Assembly: GCF_025244705.1 (NCBI RefSeq)
Contig: NZ_CP104207.1
Span: 2,170,001 to 2,234,000 of the forward strand
From: Sphingopyxis sp. PET50
Lineage (GTDB): Bacteria > Pseudomonadota > Alphaproteobacteria > Sphingomonadales > Sphingomonadaceae
Length of the DNA: 64,000 bases
Reading direction: 5' to 3'
Of this stretch, positions 20,402-31,075 are shown piece after piece; positions within the stretch are counted from its first letter, which is position 1, and every line of letters begins with the position of its first letter. The position numbers and the translations under genes are program-made. The notes under the pieces are model-generated. The model was not told the DNA's origin. It ran no database searches and saw only the letters and a program-made list of their open reading frames with translations.

Positions 20402-21710
20402 TCACGAAGATCGAGCCCGCGGGTTCCATGGTGGGGCGTATGGGCTAGGCGCGTGCGGTCGCTCCGCATCGGGGGGGTCGGGCACTTCGAGCATGCCTTC
20501 CCATTTGGTGATGACGCTGGTCGCCACCGCATTGCCGACGACATTGGTCGCGGTGCGCCCCATGTCGAGGAACTGGTCGATCGCCAGAATGATCGCGACG
20601 CCCTCGACCGGCAGGCCGAATTGCGCGAGCGTGCCGGTGATGACGACGAGGCTGGCGCGCGGCACCGCGGCGATTCCCTTCGAGCTCACCATCAGCGTCA
20701 GCAGGATCAGCACCTGGGTGCCGATCGACAGGTCGATGCCATAGGCCTGCGCGATGAAGATCGTCGCGAAGCTCATGTACATCATCGAACCGTCTAGGTT
20801 GAAGCTGTAACCGAGCGGCAGCATGAAGCCCGAAATGCGGCGCGGCACGCCGAAGCGGTCGAGCTGTTCGAACATCTTGGGCAGCGCCGCCTCCGACGAA
20901 GCGGTCGAGAAGGCGAGCAGCAAAGGTTCGCGAATATAGCGGATCAGCTGCCAGATGCGGTGGCGCAGGAACAGCCAGCCCATGGCGAGCAGGATGACCC
21001 ACAGCAGCACCAGCGACATATAGAATTCGACGAGCAGTTCGACATAGGTGCCAAGGATCGCCAGCCCGCTTTTCGCGACGACGTTGGCGATCGCGCCGAA
21101 CACCGCAAAGGGCGCGAAACGCATGACGTAGCCGGTGATCTGCAGCATCATTTCGGCGAGCGCCTCGGCGCCGCGGACGAGCGGGGCGCCCTTTTCGCCG
21201 ATCGCCGACAAGGCGACCCCGGCAAAAATGGAAAAAACCAATATCTGCAGGATATTGTTCGTCGCCAGGGCTTCGAGCGCGTTCTTCGGGAAGATCGACA
21301 GGGTGAATTCCCAACCGTCGAGCTTCTTGACCTCGCCCACCAGCTTCGCCGCCTCCGCGGCATCGGGAATCGGCGCCCCGACGCCGGGCTCGAACAGGTT
21401 CACCATCAGCAGGCCGAGCGCGATGGACATGAAGCTGGCGGTGATGAACCAGGCGAGCGCGCGCACGCCGATGCGGCCGAGCGCGCTGCTGTCGCCCATA
21501 TGCGCGATGCCGACGACGATCGTCGACAGCACCAGCGGCGCGACAAGCAGCTTGATGAGGTTGAGGAAGATATCCGACAGCAGTTTGAAGGTCTTGGTCA
21601 GATATTCGAACCAGGGATGGCCTTCGGGCACCCCCTGGTGGACTGCGTAGCCGACGGCCACGCCCAGCAGCATGCCGAGCCAGAATATACCAGGTCAATT
21701 TGCGGTCCAT
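20402..21710 (-). CDS. Second DAACS symporter, frameshift near the start
   Basis: Paralogue of the neighbour, transcribed toward it with 90 bp between. ATG 21710 reads MDRKLTWYILA; near 21685 the frame moves to MLLGVAVGYAVHQGVP. Transport motifs are STASSEAALPKMFEQ, GYSFNLDGSMMYMSF and VPRASLVVITGTL. The aspartate in NLDGS in place of asparagine at the Na-binding loop separates it from its neighbour, so the two may differ in coupling or substrate. The C-terminal tail is polar. About 436 residues, normal length. Confidence 0.87.
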
Positions 21711-21765
21711 GCGGCCGTCCCCCTCGTTCCTATTGCCGCCTAGTTGTCACAAAGCGCGGAGCGCG

Positions 21766-22843
21766 TCACCCGCATTGCGCGCGGTGGAGCAATTTGTGGT
21801 CGGCGAGGACGAGCGCCATCATCGCCTCGACCACCGGCGCGCCGCGAATGCCGACGCAGGGGTCGTGGCGGCCCCTGGTGACGATGTCGGCGGCCTCGCC
21901 CGCCTTGTTGATCGTCGGCACCGGGGTCAGGATGGAACTGGTCGGCTTGAACGCGACGCGCACCACCACCGGCTGGCCGGTCGAAATGCCGCCCGCGATG
22001 CCGCCGGCATTGTTCGACAGGAAGTCGGGACGGTTGCTGCCGTCGCTCGCGGGGCGCATCGGGTCGGCATTCTCCTCGCCGCGCAGCCGCGCCGCATGAA
22101 AGCCCGCGCCGATCTCGACGCCCTTCACCGCATTGATCCCCATCATCGCGGCCGCAAGGTCGCTGTCGAGCTTGGCATAGATGGGCGCCCCCCAGCCCAG
22201 CCGGCACGCCGCTCGCGGCGCATTCGATGACGGCGCCCAGCGACGAGCCCGCCTTGCGCGCACCGTCCATCAGCGCTTCCCAGCGCTGGGCCGCAGCGGG
22301 ATCGGGGCAGAAGAAAGGATTGCGATCAATCTCTTCGAGGTCGAAGTTCGCCGGGTCGATCGCATCGCCGCCGATCTCGGCGACCCAGGCATGGATCCGC
22401 ACCTCGGGAATCACCAGCCTTGCGACGCCGCCCGCCGCGACGCGCGCCGCGGTCTCGCGCGCGCTCGACCGGCCGCCGCCGCGATAGTCGCGGATGCCAT
22501 ATTTGGCGTCATAGGCATAATCGGCGTGGCCGGGGCGATAAGCCTGGGCGATGTCGCCATAATCCTTCGACCGCTGATCGACATTGTCGATCATCAGGCT
22601 GATCGGTGTGCCGGTGGTCTTGCCCTCGAACACGCCCGACAGGATGCGCACCCGGTCGGGTTCCTGCCGCTGCGTCGTGTGGCGCGACTGGCCGGGGCGG
22701 CGCTTGTCGAGGAAAGGCTGGATGTCGTCCTCGCTGAGCGACAGCCGCGGCGGGCAGCCGTCGACAACCGCGCCGAGCGCGGGCCCGTGGCTTTCCCCCC
22801 AGGTGGTGAAGCGCAGAACGCGTCCGAAGCTGTTGAAACTCAT
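21766..22843 (-). CDS. aroC: Chorismate synthase, one frameshift
   Basis: Last step of the shikimate pathway, EPSP to chorismate, needing reduced FMN. ATG 22843 gives [20 protein letters not shown]; further signatures are [32 protein letters not shown] and, after the break, [16 protein letters not shown] and [18 protein letters not shown]. The frame shifts near 22195 (SGVPAGLGG to [15 protein letters not shown]). Total 359 codons, as expected. The ATG overlaps the stop of the DUF559 gene (ATGA), a junction made by the repeat cassette, so aroC expression may now depend on it. Essential function argues for a sequencing indel. Confidence 0.93.
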
Positions 22844-23269
22844 CTACCCCTCTCCCCTTGGGGGAGAGGGAGGGGCCCGCGCGGCGCAGCCGCGTGGGAG
22901 GGTGAGGGATCACCGGAAAGCGACGCCGCAACCACCCGGCAAACACCGTCCAAATTCTCCATCACCTCGCGGTTCGTGAAACGCAGCACCCGATACCCCT
23001 CTCGCGCCAGAAATTCCGTTCGCCGCGCGTCATAGTCGATTTGCGCCGCATGGCTATCGCCATCGACCTCTATCACCAGCCGCGCCGATTGACAGGCAAA
23101 GTCGGCCACGAAAGGGCCAAGCCGTTGTTGTCGGCGGAATTTATGCCCGCCAAGCGCCGAACCGCGAAGGACGGACCAGAGTTTCTTTTCGGCCGAGCGT
23201 CGAGTCGCGCCGTAAACGGCGAGCCCGGTCGATCGTGCCGTCGTCCGAAGTGAATCGGCTCTTCGTCAC
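22840..23269 (-). CDS. Second DUF559 endonuclease-like gene between inverted repeats, one frameshift
   Basis: From GTG 23269 ([20 protein letters not shown]) the frame shifts near 23195 and goes on as [58 protein letters not shown], the DUF559 nuclease core. The C-terminus ([20 protein letters not shown]) is translated repeat. It is homologous to the DUF559 protein after sufB but not a recent copy. The arms at 22847-22909 and 23269-23328 enclose it exactly. Its stop overlaps the aroC start. Confidence 0.75.
22847..22909 (-). repeat. Inverted repeat arm, aroC side of DUF559
   Basis: CCCCTCTCCCCTTGGGGGAG hairpin, then AGGGGCCC, a second hairpin GCGCGGC-GCA-GCCGCG, then TGGGAGGGTGAGGG. The opposite arm has the same order with a different but also self-pairing second hairpin. 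Confidence 0.85.
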
Positions 23270-23328
23270 ACCCTCACCCTCCCATCGCTTCGCGACGGGC
23301 CCCTCCCTCTCCCCCAAGGGGAGAGGGG
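23269..23328 (+). repeat. Inverted repeat arm, GNAT side of DUF559
   Basis: Reverse complement matches 22847-22909 except in the second hairpin, which is TCGC-GAA-GCGA here. The paired change keeps the stem, so structure is conserved over sequence. The DUF559 GTG start lies at the arm's inner edge. Confidence 0.85.
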
Positions 23329-23329
23329 T

Positions 23330-23843
23330 TCAGCGGCCAAACGCGGGCGCATAGTCGGCGCGGCCGCCTTGCGGCCACGGCGCGTCCGAGTCCAGCATCA
23401 TCGCCATGAAATGCGGTCCGGCAAAGGGCGAAGCGAAGCGTGCGGCGAGATCGGGCGAATAGCCGAAGCGCGGGTAATAGGCTTCGTGGCCGAGAACGAA
23501 GCTGATCGCGCAGCCCTGTTCGCGGAGCGCATCGAGCCCGGCGCGGATCAGGGCGTCGCCGATGCCCTGTCCCTGCTTTGCGGGCAAGACCGCGACAGGC
23601 GCCAACCCCGCCGCGCGGCAGTGCGAGGCCGTCGGCCTCGACCCGCATCCGGCTGAACATCACATGCCCGGCGATCACGCCATCGGCCTCCGCGACCAGC
23701 GAGACCAGCGCATCGCCGTCGGCTTCCAGCATCCGCACCAATTCGGCCTCCCCCTGGTGACCGAACCCGGTTCCAGCAAAGGCTGCGCGGACAGCCGCGT
23801 CGATGGCCTCTGCGTCTTCGATTGCTGAAGCGCGGACGATCAT
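23330..23843 (-). CDS. GNAT N-acetyltransferase (YhbS-like), one frameshift
   Basis: ATG 23843 starts MIVRASAIEDAEAIDAAVRA. Typical GNAT elements follow: GVIAGHVMFSRM (strand 4), the break near 23605, then LAPVAVLPAKQGQGIGDALI holding the acetyl-CoA loop (Q-G-x-G-x-G/A) and FVLGHEAYYPRFGYSPD, characteristic of YhbS-like proteins. About 171 residues, full length. The acceptor substrate is unknown. It ends inside the repeat upstream of the DUF559 gene, so the three genes GNAT-DUF559-aroC share a strand. Confidence 0.85.
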
Positions 23844-23870
23844 CTTGCGCTCATCGGAAGCTGACAAGCC

Positions 23871-23956
23871 GTGTGCCCCTGCGAAGGCAGGGCCCCATCA
23901 CCGGACGGCGCACGATCGAACCGGCAGGAGATGGGTCCCCGCCTTCGCGGGGACAC
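23871..23956. repeat. Inverted palindrome pair between GNAT and fabI
   Basis: GCCCCTGCGAAGGCAGGGCC (left) and GGTCCCCGCCTTCGCGGGGA (right) are inverted versions of one unit with paired stem changes. Same family as the element inside sufC. The rest of the 143-bp gap is featureless apart from a seven-T run at 23964-23970. Confidence 0.8.
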
Positions 23957-23986
23957 GCAGATATTTTTTTGTGGCTCGCCCACCGG

Positions 23987-24814
<828 letters not shown>

Positions 24815-24815
<1 letters not shown>

Positions 24816-25881
24816 TATTTTTCTCCGGCAGTCACGTCGTCCACGCGCCCAATAGCGTCGTGCCCCAAATCCTCAACCTCGACCAGTGCGGCGTTGAGTT
24901 CGGCGCCCATCACCATACCCAATCCGACGAGGTAGAAAAAGAAGAGCGCGACCATGACGCCTAGGCCAGGCTGCCGTAGGTCGCGTCATAGCGGAACAGG
25001 CTGGCGAGCAGCGGCGGCAGCGCCAGCGTCACGCCGATCCACCACAGGGTCGTGAACAGCGCGCCCGGCCATTTCGGGAACTGCTTCCTGCGATATTTCG
25101 ATGGCGTGAGGCTGTAAAAGAGCATGTAGATGGCGAGGAACAGGCCGAACCCCGACACCCCGCGCGATATCGCCACGACGCCGACGGCCTGAAATTGTTC
25201 GGGCAGGACACGCGTCACAAATTGTTCGATCCCGACGATCAGCACCTGCATGCTGAACGACAGCAGCATCAGCACCACCGCGCCGGTGATGATGCCGATC
25301 GACAGCAGCCGGTAGTGGAAAAAGCCCTTGCTGAAATGGGTGCCATAAGCACGGCGGAGGATGTCGCGCACCGTCTCGATCAGGCTGCCGACGGTCCACA
25401 GCGCGACGAGCGCGCCGAGCCACAGGAAAATGCCCGTGCGCGCGGTCATTACCTCGCGGATCGGGCCCGACAGCGCGCTGGCGACGGTCGGCGGCATGGT
25501 CGAGAAGACCGCCTCGATGGCCCGCTCGCCTCCCACGCTGCCGCCGAAAATCGAGAGGGCGGCGGCGAGCAGGATGAAGAAGGGAAAGAGCGCGATCAGC
25601 GCCAGATAGGCAAGATTGCCCGCATGGATGAAACCGTCGGTATAGGTGCCGACGACGACGCGCCGCAGCACCTTGAAGGCACGCGTACCGGGGCCGAGCG
25701 TCTCGCGTCCACGGTCGATGACGCCCTGCGCCCGCGCGCGCAGCTTGGCCCGCTTGGCGCGCTCGGCCCGCGCTTCGGGCGAATGCGGCGAGTGGCCCTC
25801 GGCCAGAAATTCGCCCGCGACTTCCTCGGCAACCTCGCGCTCGATCGCGGCGGCAACCTTTTTGTCGTTCGGCTCAGCCAC
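24815..25881 (-). CDS. YihY/BrkB-family membrane protein, one frameshift
   Basis: GTG 25881 (AEPNDKKVAAAIEREVAEEV). A charged N-terminal ~90 residues is followed by six TM helices: GNLAYLALIALFPFFILLAA, TGIFLWLGALVALWTVGSLI and others, a pattern of the YihY (formerly RNase BN) family of unknown function. A single-base deletion near 24962 produces a false stop after YGSLA; the next frame continues GVMVALFFFYLVGLGMVMGA and NAALVEVEDLGHDAIG to TAA 24815. Three bases after the J-protein stop, it is the middle gene of the J-domain-yihY-fabI operon. Confidence 0.88.
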
Positions 25882-25884
25882 GCA

Positions 25885-26808
25885 TCACACGCCAAGGTCC
25901 GCGCGCACCGCGCGGCTGTCGGTCCATTCGCCGGCGAAGCGTTTCAGCGCCGCATCGTCGGCGGGCAGGTCGACGACGAGCCGCACCAGCTGGTCGCCGC
26001 GCCCGCCGCTCTTCTGGCTGAACCCCTTGCCCTTCAGCCGCATGACCTTGCCCGACGTCGACCCCGCCGGGATCGACAGCATGACCGGACCGTCGACGGT
26101 CGGCACCTTGACCTTGGCACCCTGAACCGCCTCGTTCAGCGTCACGGGCAGGTCGAGGCGGATATTCGCGCCCTCGCGGACATAGAAGGGATGGTCCTTG
26201 ACGCTGATCGTCACGATGCCGTCGCCATGGCCGCCGGGGCCCGGCTGGCCCTTGCCGGCAAGGCGCATCTGCGTCCCCGTCTCGACCCCGGCGGGCAGTT
26301 TCAGGTCGATCGTCTTGCCGTCGGCCAGCGTGATCCGCTGCATCGCCTGCGTCGCGGCATCGACGAACGACACGGCGAGGCGATAGGACACGTTGGCGCC
26401 TTTCTGCGGCGCCGCGCCGCGTCCGCCGAAACCGCCAAAGGGTCCGCCGCCGCCGCGTCCGCCGAACAATTCGTCGAAGATGCCGCCGAAATCGGCGCTC
26501 TCGTTACCGAAGCCGCCGCCAAAGCCGCCCTGCCCGCGCGGATCGCCGCGAAAGCCCCCGCCGCCATAGCCGAAGGGCATCGCGGGGTTGCCTTCGGCGT
26601 CGATCTCGCCGCGGTCGAACTGGCCGCGCTTCTCCTTGTCGGAGAGCAGGTCATAGGCCTTGGTCACGTCGGAGAATTTCTCCGCCGCCTTCGGATTGTC
26701 CTTGTTCCGGTCGGGATGCAATTCCTTGGCGAGCTTGCGGTATGCGGATTTGATTTCCGCTTCGGTCGCGCTCTTCGCGACGCCAAGGGTGGAATAGGGG
26801 TCTGCCAT
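25885..26808 (-). CDS. DnaJ-class chaperone, CbpA/DnaJ2-like
   Basis: 307 residues. J-domain 1-70 with HPD in AYRKLAKELHPDRNKDN, then a Gly/Phe-rich linker (about 90-145) and two beta-sandwich substrate domains starting at NVSYRLAVSFVDAATQAM; GGRGDQLVRLVVDLP closes the second. It lacks the zinc-finger cysteines, so it is a type II/CbpA-like co-chaperone for DnaK. The long in-frame 5' extension to 26889 is not used; ATG 26808 follows GGAGACAG. Confidence 0.92.
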   Translation of the reverse strand: MADPYSTLGVAKSATEAEIKSAYRKLAKELHPDRNKDNPKAAEKFSDVTKAYDLLSDKEKRGQFDRGEIDAEGNPAMPFGYGGGGFRGDPRGQGGFGGGFGNESADFGGIFDELFGGRGGGGPFGGFGGRGAAPQKGANVSYRLAVSFVDAATQAMQRITLADGKTIDLKLPAGVETGTQMRLAGKGQPGPGGHGDGIVTISVKDHPFYVREGANIRLDLPVTLNEAVQGAKVKVPTVDGPVMLSIPAGSTSGKVMRLKGKGFSQKSGGRGDQLVRLVVDLPADDAALKRFAGEWTDSRAVRADLGV

Positions 26809-26908
26809 CTGTCTCCAATAGCCCGATAAGATGTTGGCCGGAAAGGCCCGATTGCGCGCCGATGTGGGAACGGGACGAAAGGGGGTCAAGTTTCGTCGCC
26901 CGTCTCCT

Positions 26909-26943
26909 CATCGTCACCCCGGATCAGGTTCGGGGTGACGATG
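26909..26943. repeat. Single long palindrome between the dnaJ-like gene and pdxH
   Basis: CATCGTCACCCCG-GATCAGGTT-CGGGGTGACGATG, a perfect 13-bp stem. It lies between divergent genes, so it is no ordinary terminator. A related unit (CATGACCCCGG...CCGGGGTCATG) is at 62853-62887. Confidence 0.75.
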
Positions 26944-26983
26944 AACCTCGACCGCACGCCTGCGCCGCATTAGAAGCGCGCGC

Positions 26984-27562
26984 ATGAGCAACGATCCCTT
27001 CCCCCAGTTCGACGCCTGGTTCTCCGAAGCCCGTTCCAGCGAGCCCAATGACGCCAATGCGATGGCGCTCGCCACCACGACCGCCGACGGCCGCCCGTCG
27101 GTGCGCATGGTGCTGCTCAAGGATCACGGCCCCGACGGCTTCGTCTTCTACACCAACCTCGACAGCCGCAAGGGCGGCGAACTCGCGGCGAACCCGCATG
27201 TCGCTTTGCTCTTTCACTGGAAATCGCTGCGCCGCCAGATCCGCATCGAAGGCCCGGTGGCGCCCGTCGACGATGCCACCGCCGACGCCTATTTCGCGAC
27301 GCGCAGCCGCGACAGCCAGCTCGGCGCCTGGGCCAGCGACCAGTCGCGCCCGCTCGACGCCCGCGCGACCTTCGAGGCGCGCTTCGCCGCGATGCAGGCG
27401 CGGTTCGAGGGACAGGACGTGCCCCGCCCGCCGCGCTGGTCGGGCTGGCGCGTCACCCCCGAGCGCATCGAATATTGGCAGGACCGCGAACACCGGCTGC
27501 ACGAACGCACGCTGTTCGTGCGCGATGGCGACGGCTGGACGAAAGGATTTCTCTATCCATGA
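26984..27562 (+). CDS. pdxH: Pyridoxamine 5'-phosphate oxidase
   Basis: FMN enzyme making pyridoxal phosphate, the cofactor for instance of SufS. 192 residues from ATG 26984. Motifs: MALATTTADGRPSVRMVLLK, GFVFYTNLDSRKGGELAANP, LLFHWKSLRRQIRIEG, and the C-terminal PRPPRWSGWRVTPERIEYWQ and RLHERTLF. All fits the full-length family. It overlaps phzF by four bases. Confidence 0.96.
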   Translation: MSNDPFPQFDAWFSEARSSEPNDANAMALATTTADGRPSVRMVLLKDHGPDGFVFYTNLDSRKGGELAANPHVALLFHWKSLRRQIRIEGPVAPVDDATADAYFATRSRDSQLGAWASDQSRPLDARATFEARFAAMQARFEGQDVPRPPRWSGWRVTPERIEYWQDREHRLHERTLFVRDGDGWTKGFLYP

Positions 27563-28374
27563 GCTGGCGCCGCTTCCCGATCACCCAGGTCGACGCCTTC
27601 GCCGACCGTCCCTTTACCGGCAATCCCGCCGCAGTGATGCCGCTCGACGAATGGCTCGCCGACGATGTGCTGCAGGCGATCGCCGCCGAGAACAACCTTG
27701 CCGAAACCGCCTTCCTGATCCCCGACGAGAGCGGCGAGGCCGATTATGAACTGCGCTGGTTCACCCCCGGCGTCGAGGTCGCGCTCTGCGGCCATGCGAC
27801 GCTGGCGAGCGGGCATGTGCTGCTCAGCGCCGCGCCCTGGCGCGACGACATGCGCTTTCGCACGCGCAAGGCGGGCATCCTCCGCGTCGCGCGCGACGGT
27901 GATGAGGGGTATAAAATGGCCCTTCCCGCCTATCCCGCATCACCCAAAGCGCTGCCCGACGCTGTCCGCGCGATGGGCGGCGATCCGGTCGAGACGCTGT
28001 GGCACGACGGCGGCTATGCGCTGATCGTCTACCCCGATGCCGCGAGCGTCCGCTCGCTCGCCCCGGACCTGCGCGCGCTGAAGGAAGGCGGCGACATCCT
28101 CTATATCGCGACCGCGCGCGGCGACGGCGATGTGTCGGGCGCCGATGTCGTCAGCCGCTGCTTCGCCCCCGGCGCCGGGATCGACGAGGATCCGGTGACC
28201 GGATCGGCGCACAGCGTGCTGACCCCCTATTGGGTCGGCGCACTCGGCCGCGACCGTTTTGCCGCCTATCAGGCGAGCCCGCGCGGCGGCCATGTCGGCT
28301 GCCGGCTCGATGGCGCGATGGTCGAGCTCAGCGGCACCTGCGTCACCACGCTGGTGGGCGAGTTGCTGCTATAA
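27559..28374 (+). CDS. PhzF-family phenazine biosynthesis-like isomerase/epimerase
   Basis: 271 residues from ATG 27559 (MSWRRFPITQVDAFADRPFT). Two pseudo-symmetric diaminopimelate-epimerase-like halves; GNPAAVMPL, the glutamate in ENNLAETAFL (base), and WFTPGVEVALCGHATLA and EDPVTGSAHSVL are typical. Substrate unknown; these proteins are mostly not involved in phenazines. Translationally coupled to pdxH (ATGA) and convergent with the next gene, overlapping it by six bases. Confidence 0.9.
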   Translation: MSWRRFPITQVDAFADRPFTGNPAAVMPLDEWLADDVLQAIAAENNLAETAFLIPDESGEADYELRWFTPGVEVALCGHATLASGHVLLSAAPWRDDMRFRTRKAGILRVARDGDEGYKMALPAYPASPKALPDAVRAMGGDPVETLWHDGGYALIVYPDAASVRSLAPDLRALKEGGDILYIATARGDGDVSGADVVSRCFAPGAGIDEDPVTGSAHSVLTPYWVGALGRDRFAAYQASPRGGHVGCRLDGAMVELSGTCVTTLVGELLL

Positions 28375-29522
28375 GGCCTCGGTCAGGTCGGCGAGATGCC
28401 GCCGCAGTTCCGGGAACTGGTCGTCGCTCGTGATGCCCAGCCGCACGATCGTCAGCCGCTGCGACGGCGAGACGATGATATATTGGCCCTGATGGCCGAT
28501 GCAGGCGAACAGGTCGTTCGGGCCGCGGTCGGGCCAGAGCGCCGGATCGGCGCCCGCCGGACGCGGGCGGTTGAGCCAGATATGGCCGCCATAGCCGCCA
28601 TCGCGCGGCGACGGCTTGAGCATGAAGCTCATCCAGCTTTCGGGCAACAGCCGCTGGCCGTTCACCACGCCATGATTGCGCAGAAACTCGCCGAACTTCG
28701 CATAGTCGCGCGCGGTCGCGTGCATCACCGAGCCGCCGATCATCGTCCCCGCGGCGTCGAACTCCGGGGTCAGGCTGGTCATGCCGAGCGGTTCGGCGAG
28801 GCGCCCCGCGATGAAGTCGCGCATCGCGTCGCGGCGCGCATCGGGGCTTTTCGACGGCGTCAGCGTGTCGGCCAATATGTCGGCCAATATCACGCTGGTC
28901 GCGGAACTATAGTTGAATATCTCGCCCGGCTGCGCCGCCGCGGGCTTGGCCTCGGCAAAGGCCGCCATGTCGGGCGCGCCCGAGCCGAACAGCATCGTCA
29001 CCGTGTCGCCGTCCCACACGGGGTCGCCGGTTTCGACATGCTCGAGCCCCGACGACATATGGAGCAGATGCTTCAGGCTGATCGCGCCGCGCGGGTCGCC
29101 GCTGCGCTGCCACGCCGCGACCGGCGCCGGGCCGTCGAGCGACAATTGCCCGTCGGCGACGAGGAAGCCGGTGAGCACTGCGGTGATGCTCTTCGCCATC
29201 GACCAGCTGATGAGCTTGGAATCTGGCCCGAATCCCTCGCCATAGCGTTCATAGACCGGCTCGCCGTCGCGCAGCACATAGAGGGCGCGCGTCTCGCCCA
29301 CCGCATCGGCGTCGGCGAACAAGGCGTCGGCCTTTGCCCTGACCGCCGCGGGCAGCGCGGGAAGCGGCGGCAGCGTGTCGGCGGCGCGCGGTGCAGGCAC
29401 TCCGATGGCCAGCCCCGGCGCAGCGGGAGCCATCGTCGCCTAAGCCCCGCCGCGTGGGTCAGCGACCATGCCCCGACGAGCGCGAGCGCGGCACTTGCCA
29501 GCATGGCTTTTTTCGTGATCAT
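28369..29522 (-). CDS. Serine hydrolase of the beta-lactamase/6-aminohexanoate-dimer hydrolase fold, one frameshift
   Basis: ATG 29522 opens a signal-like N-terminus (MITKKAMLASAALALVGAW); near 29445 the frame shifts to that of the mature protein. Nucleophile SxxK is in ISWSMAKSITAVL, the YxS motif in FNYSSATSVIL, and GHQGQYIIVSPS replaces KTG, all as in class C-related esterases. About 380 residues, probably periplasmic. Substrate cannot be told. Its start codon overlaps that of the opposite-strand gene, leaving no room for a promoter between them. Confidence 0.85.
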
Positions 29523-29958
29523 GGCACAAGTGACTAACACTGATCCGCCCGCAGCCGCAACGCCCGAGCCGGTGCCGCCCCCGCCACCCGCGACGCCGCC
29601 GCCGGTCGTGCCCGATCGCTTGCGCAAACCGCGCCGCCCGAACCGCTGGGGCGGGTGCCTGCCCTGGGCGCTGATCCTCGGCGCGATCGCCGCGGTGCTG
29701 CTGATCTGGAAATTCCCCTCGCTCAAGGCGCAGGCCGAGCTGGGGTCGGCCTATGCGGCGCGCGTCGGCTGTTCGTGCCGCTATGTTCAGGGGCGCAGTC
29801 TCGAAAGCTGCCAGCGCGATTTCGAGCCGGGAATGGAGCTGGTGTCGGTCGCCGAAGACCCTGCGACGAAGACGATTACCGGCAGTGTGCCGCTGCTCGC
29901 ATCGCGCAGCGCGCGCTACGCCGGGGCGAGCGGCTGCCTGCTCAGGCCCGAGGATTAG
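29521..29958 (+). CDS. Single-pass membrane protein with a cysteine-rich C-terminal domain
   Basis: 145 residues. A Pro-rich cytoplasmic tail (PEPVPPPPPATPPPVVPDRL), an Arg patch, a TM helix at about 47-66 (LPWALILGAIAAVLLIW), then a ~75-residue periplasmic domain with VGCSCRYVQGRSLESCQRDF and a last cysteine near the end. The pattern recurs in sphingomonads next to beta-lactamase-fold hydrolases as far as I recall, but I know no function. Start overlaps the divergent gene's start; no clear ribosome binding site. Confidence 0.65.
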   Translation: MAQVTNTDPPAAATPEPVPPPPPATPPPVVPDRLRKPRRPNRWGGCLPWALILGAIAAVLLIWKFPSLKAQAELGSAYAARVGCSCRYVQGRSLESCQRDFEPGMELVSVAEDPATKTITGSVPLLASRSARYAGASGCLLRPED

Positions 29959-30199
29959 GAACGAACAGCGCCGCCCCGACCGCGACCGCCGCGGGCGTGC
30001 CGAAGACGAGGATCCAGATCGCCGCCTCCTCGCCCCAGCCATAGCCCGCGTACAGCACGCCGACGAGCAGATTGCCGATCGACACCAGCAGCCACAGCGA
30101 CAGGAACAGCCGCGTCGCCCGGCGCACGTCGCGGATCGTCAGCCGCAGTCCGATCAGCAACAGCACCCCCGCGATCAGCATGATGACCGTGTGCGACAT
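29942..30199 (-). CDS. Small three-helix membrane protein
   Basis: 85 residues, MSHTVIMLIAGVLLLIGLRL, then RLFLSLWLLVSIGNLLVGVL and AIWILVFGTPAAVAVGAALF: three TM helices. The ATG at 30199 follows GGGAGAGGAGTGATC, a strong ribosome binding site, right after the AraC gene's stop, so it is the second gene of that operon. It overlaps the end of the opposite gene by 17 bases. Function unknown. Confidence 0.7.
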   Translation of the reverse strand: MSHTVIMLIAGVLLLIGLRLTIRDVRRATRLFLSLWLLVSIGNLLVGVLYAGYGWGEEAAIWILVFGTPAAVAVGAALFVPNPRA

Positions 30200-30201
30200 G
30201 A

Positions 30202-30979
30202 TCACTCCTCTCCCATCATATCGGTGCCGATATGCGCCCGGCGCCATTCGCCCGGCGACTGGCCGAGCTTGCCGCGAAAGGCGGCACACAGGTGTGCGTG
30301 GCTGGAAAAGCCCGTGGCAAAGGCGATTTCGGCGACCGACAGCGGGCGGTTCATCAGATACCAGCAGGCGCGCCGCAACCGCTGGCGCAGCGCATATTGC
30401 CGCGGCGTGCGCCCCGTCGCCCGCGCGACATGGACGATCAGGCTGTTGACCGACATGCCCGTTTCCGCCGCCATCTCCTCGACCGTCATCGGCGTTTCGA
30501 TCCGCGCCTCGATCAGCGCAAGCAGCGCGTCGATCCGGTGCGCGGCGCGCGCCGGCTGTCCGCCCAGGCGGCGCACCCCCGATCGCTTCGGCGAGCAGCG
30601 CGAGCAAGGGCCCGGCCGCCGTTCGGTCGTCGTCGGCCAGCGCGCGGACCAGCGCCGCCATCGCGGGGTCGTCATGCCCGGCGAGCGGCCGTGCCGACGC
30701 ATCGACCGGCAAAAGACCGGGGTCGATGGCGACGCGGACATAGCGAACCGCACCGCCCTCGGCCCGGCCGCGATAATGACGGCCGGCGGGCGCGAGCCAC
30801 AATTCGCCGGGCAAGGGATCGCCGAGCGACGTGCGCCGCCCGTCGAGCCAGGTCTCCAGCCGGTGATAGCTGCCCACCTCGTGCAGCATCAGCGCATGGA
30901 CGTCCGCTTCGATCGTCCAGCTGCCGGGGCCGCTGAGCCGATCGACGATGCGGGCCGCGCTGATTCCCACCCTGTCCAT
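30202..30979 (-). CDS. AraC-family regulator, one frameshift
   Basis: ATG 30979 gives MDRVGISAARIVDRLSGPGS and a cupin-like sensor half (GELWLAPAGRHYRGR). Near 30585 the frame shifts; the DNA-binding half has VEEMAAETGMSVNSLIVHVA and AEIAFATGFSSHAHLCAAFR, the two AraC helix-turn-helices. About 258 residues. It is divergent from the SDR gene, 96 bp apart, so it probably controls that gene and its own membrane-protein partner. The inducer is unknown. Confidence 0.85.
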
Positions 30980-31075
30980 GGCCGCATCATGCCAATGTTG
31001 GGAGAATCTGAAAGCCTCGATTTCGCGGTCGGCGTAGGATCGAATCGCCAGCCCCACCTCTTTCGGAAAGAGACC

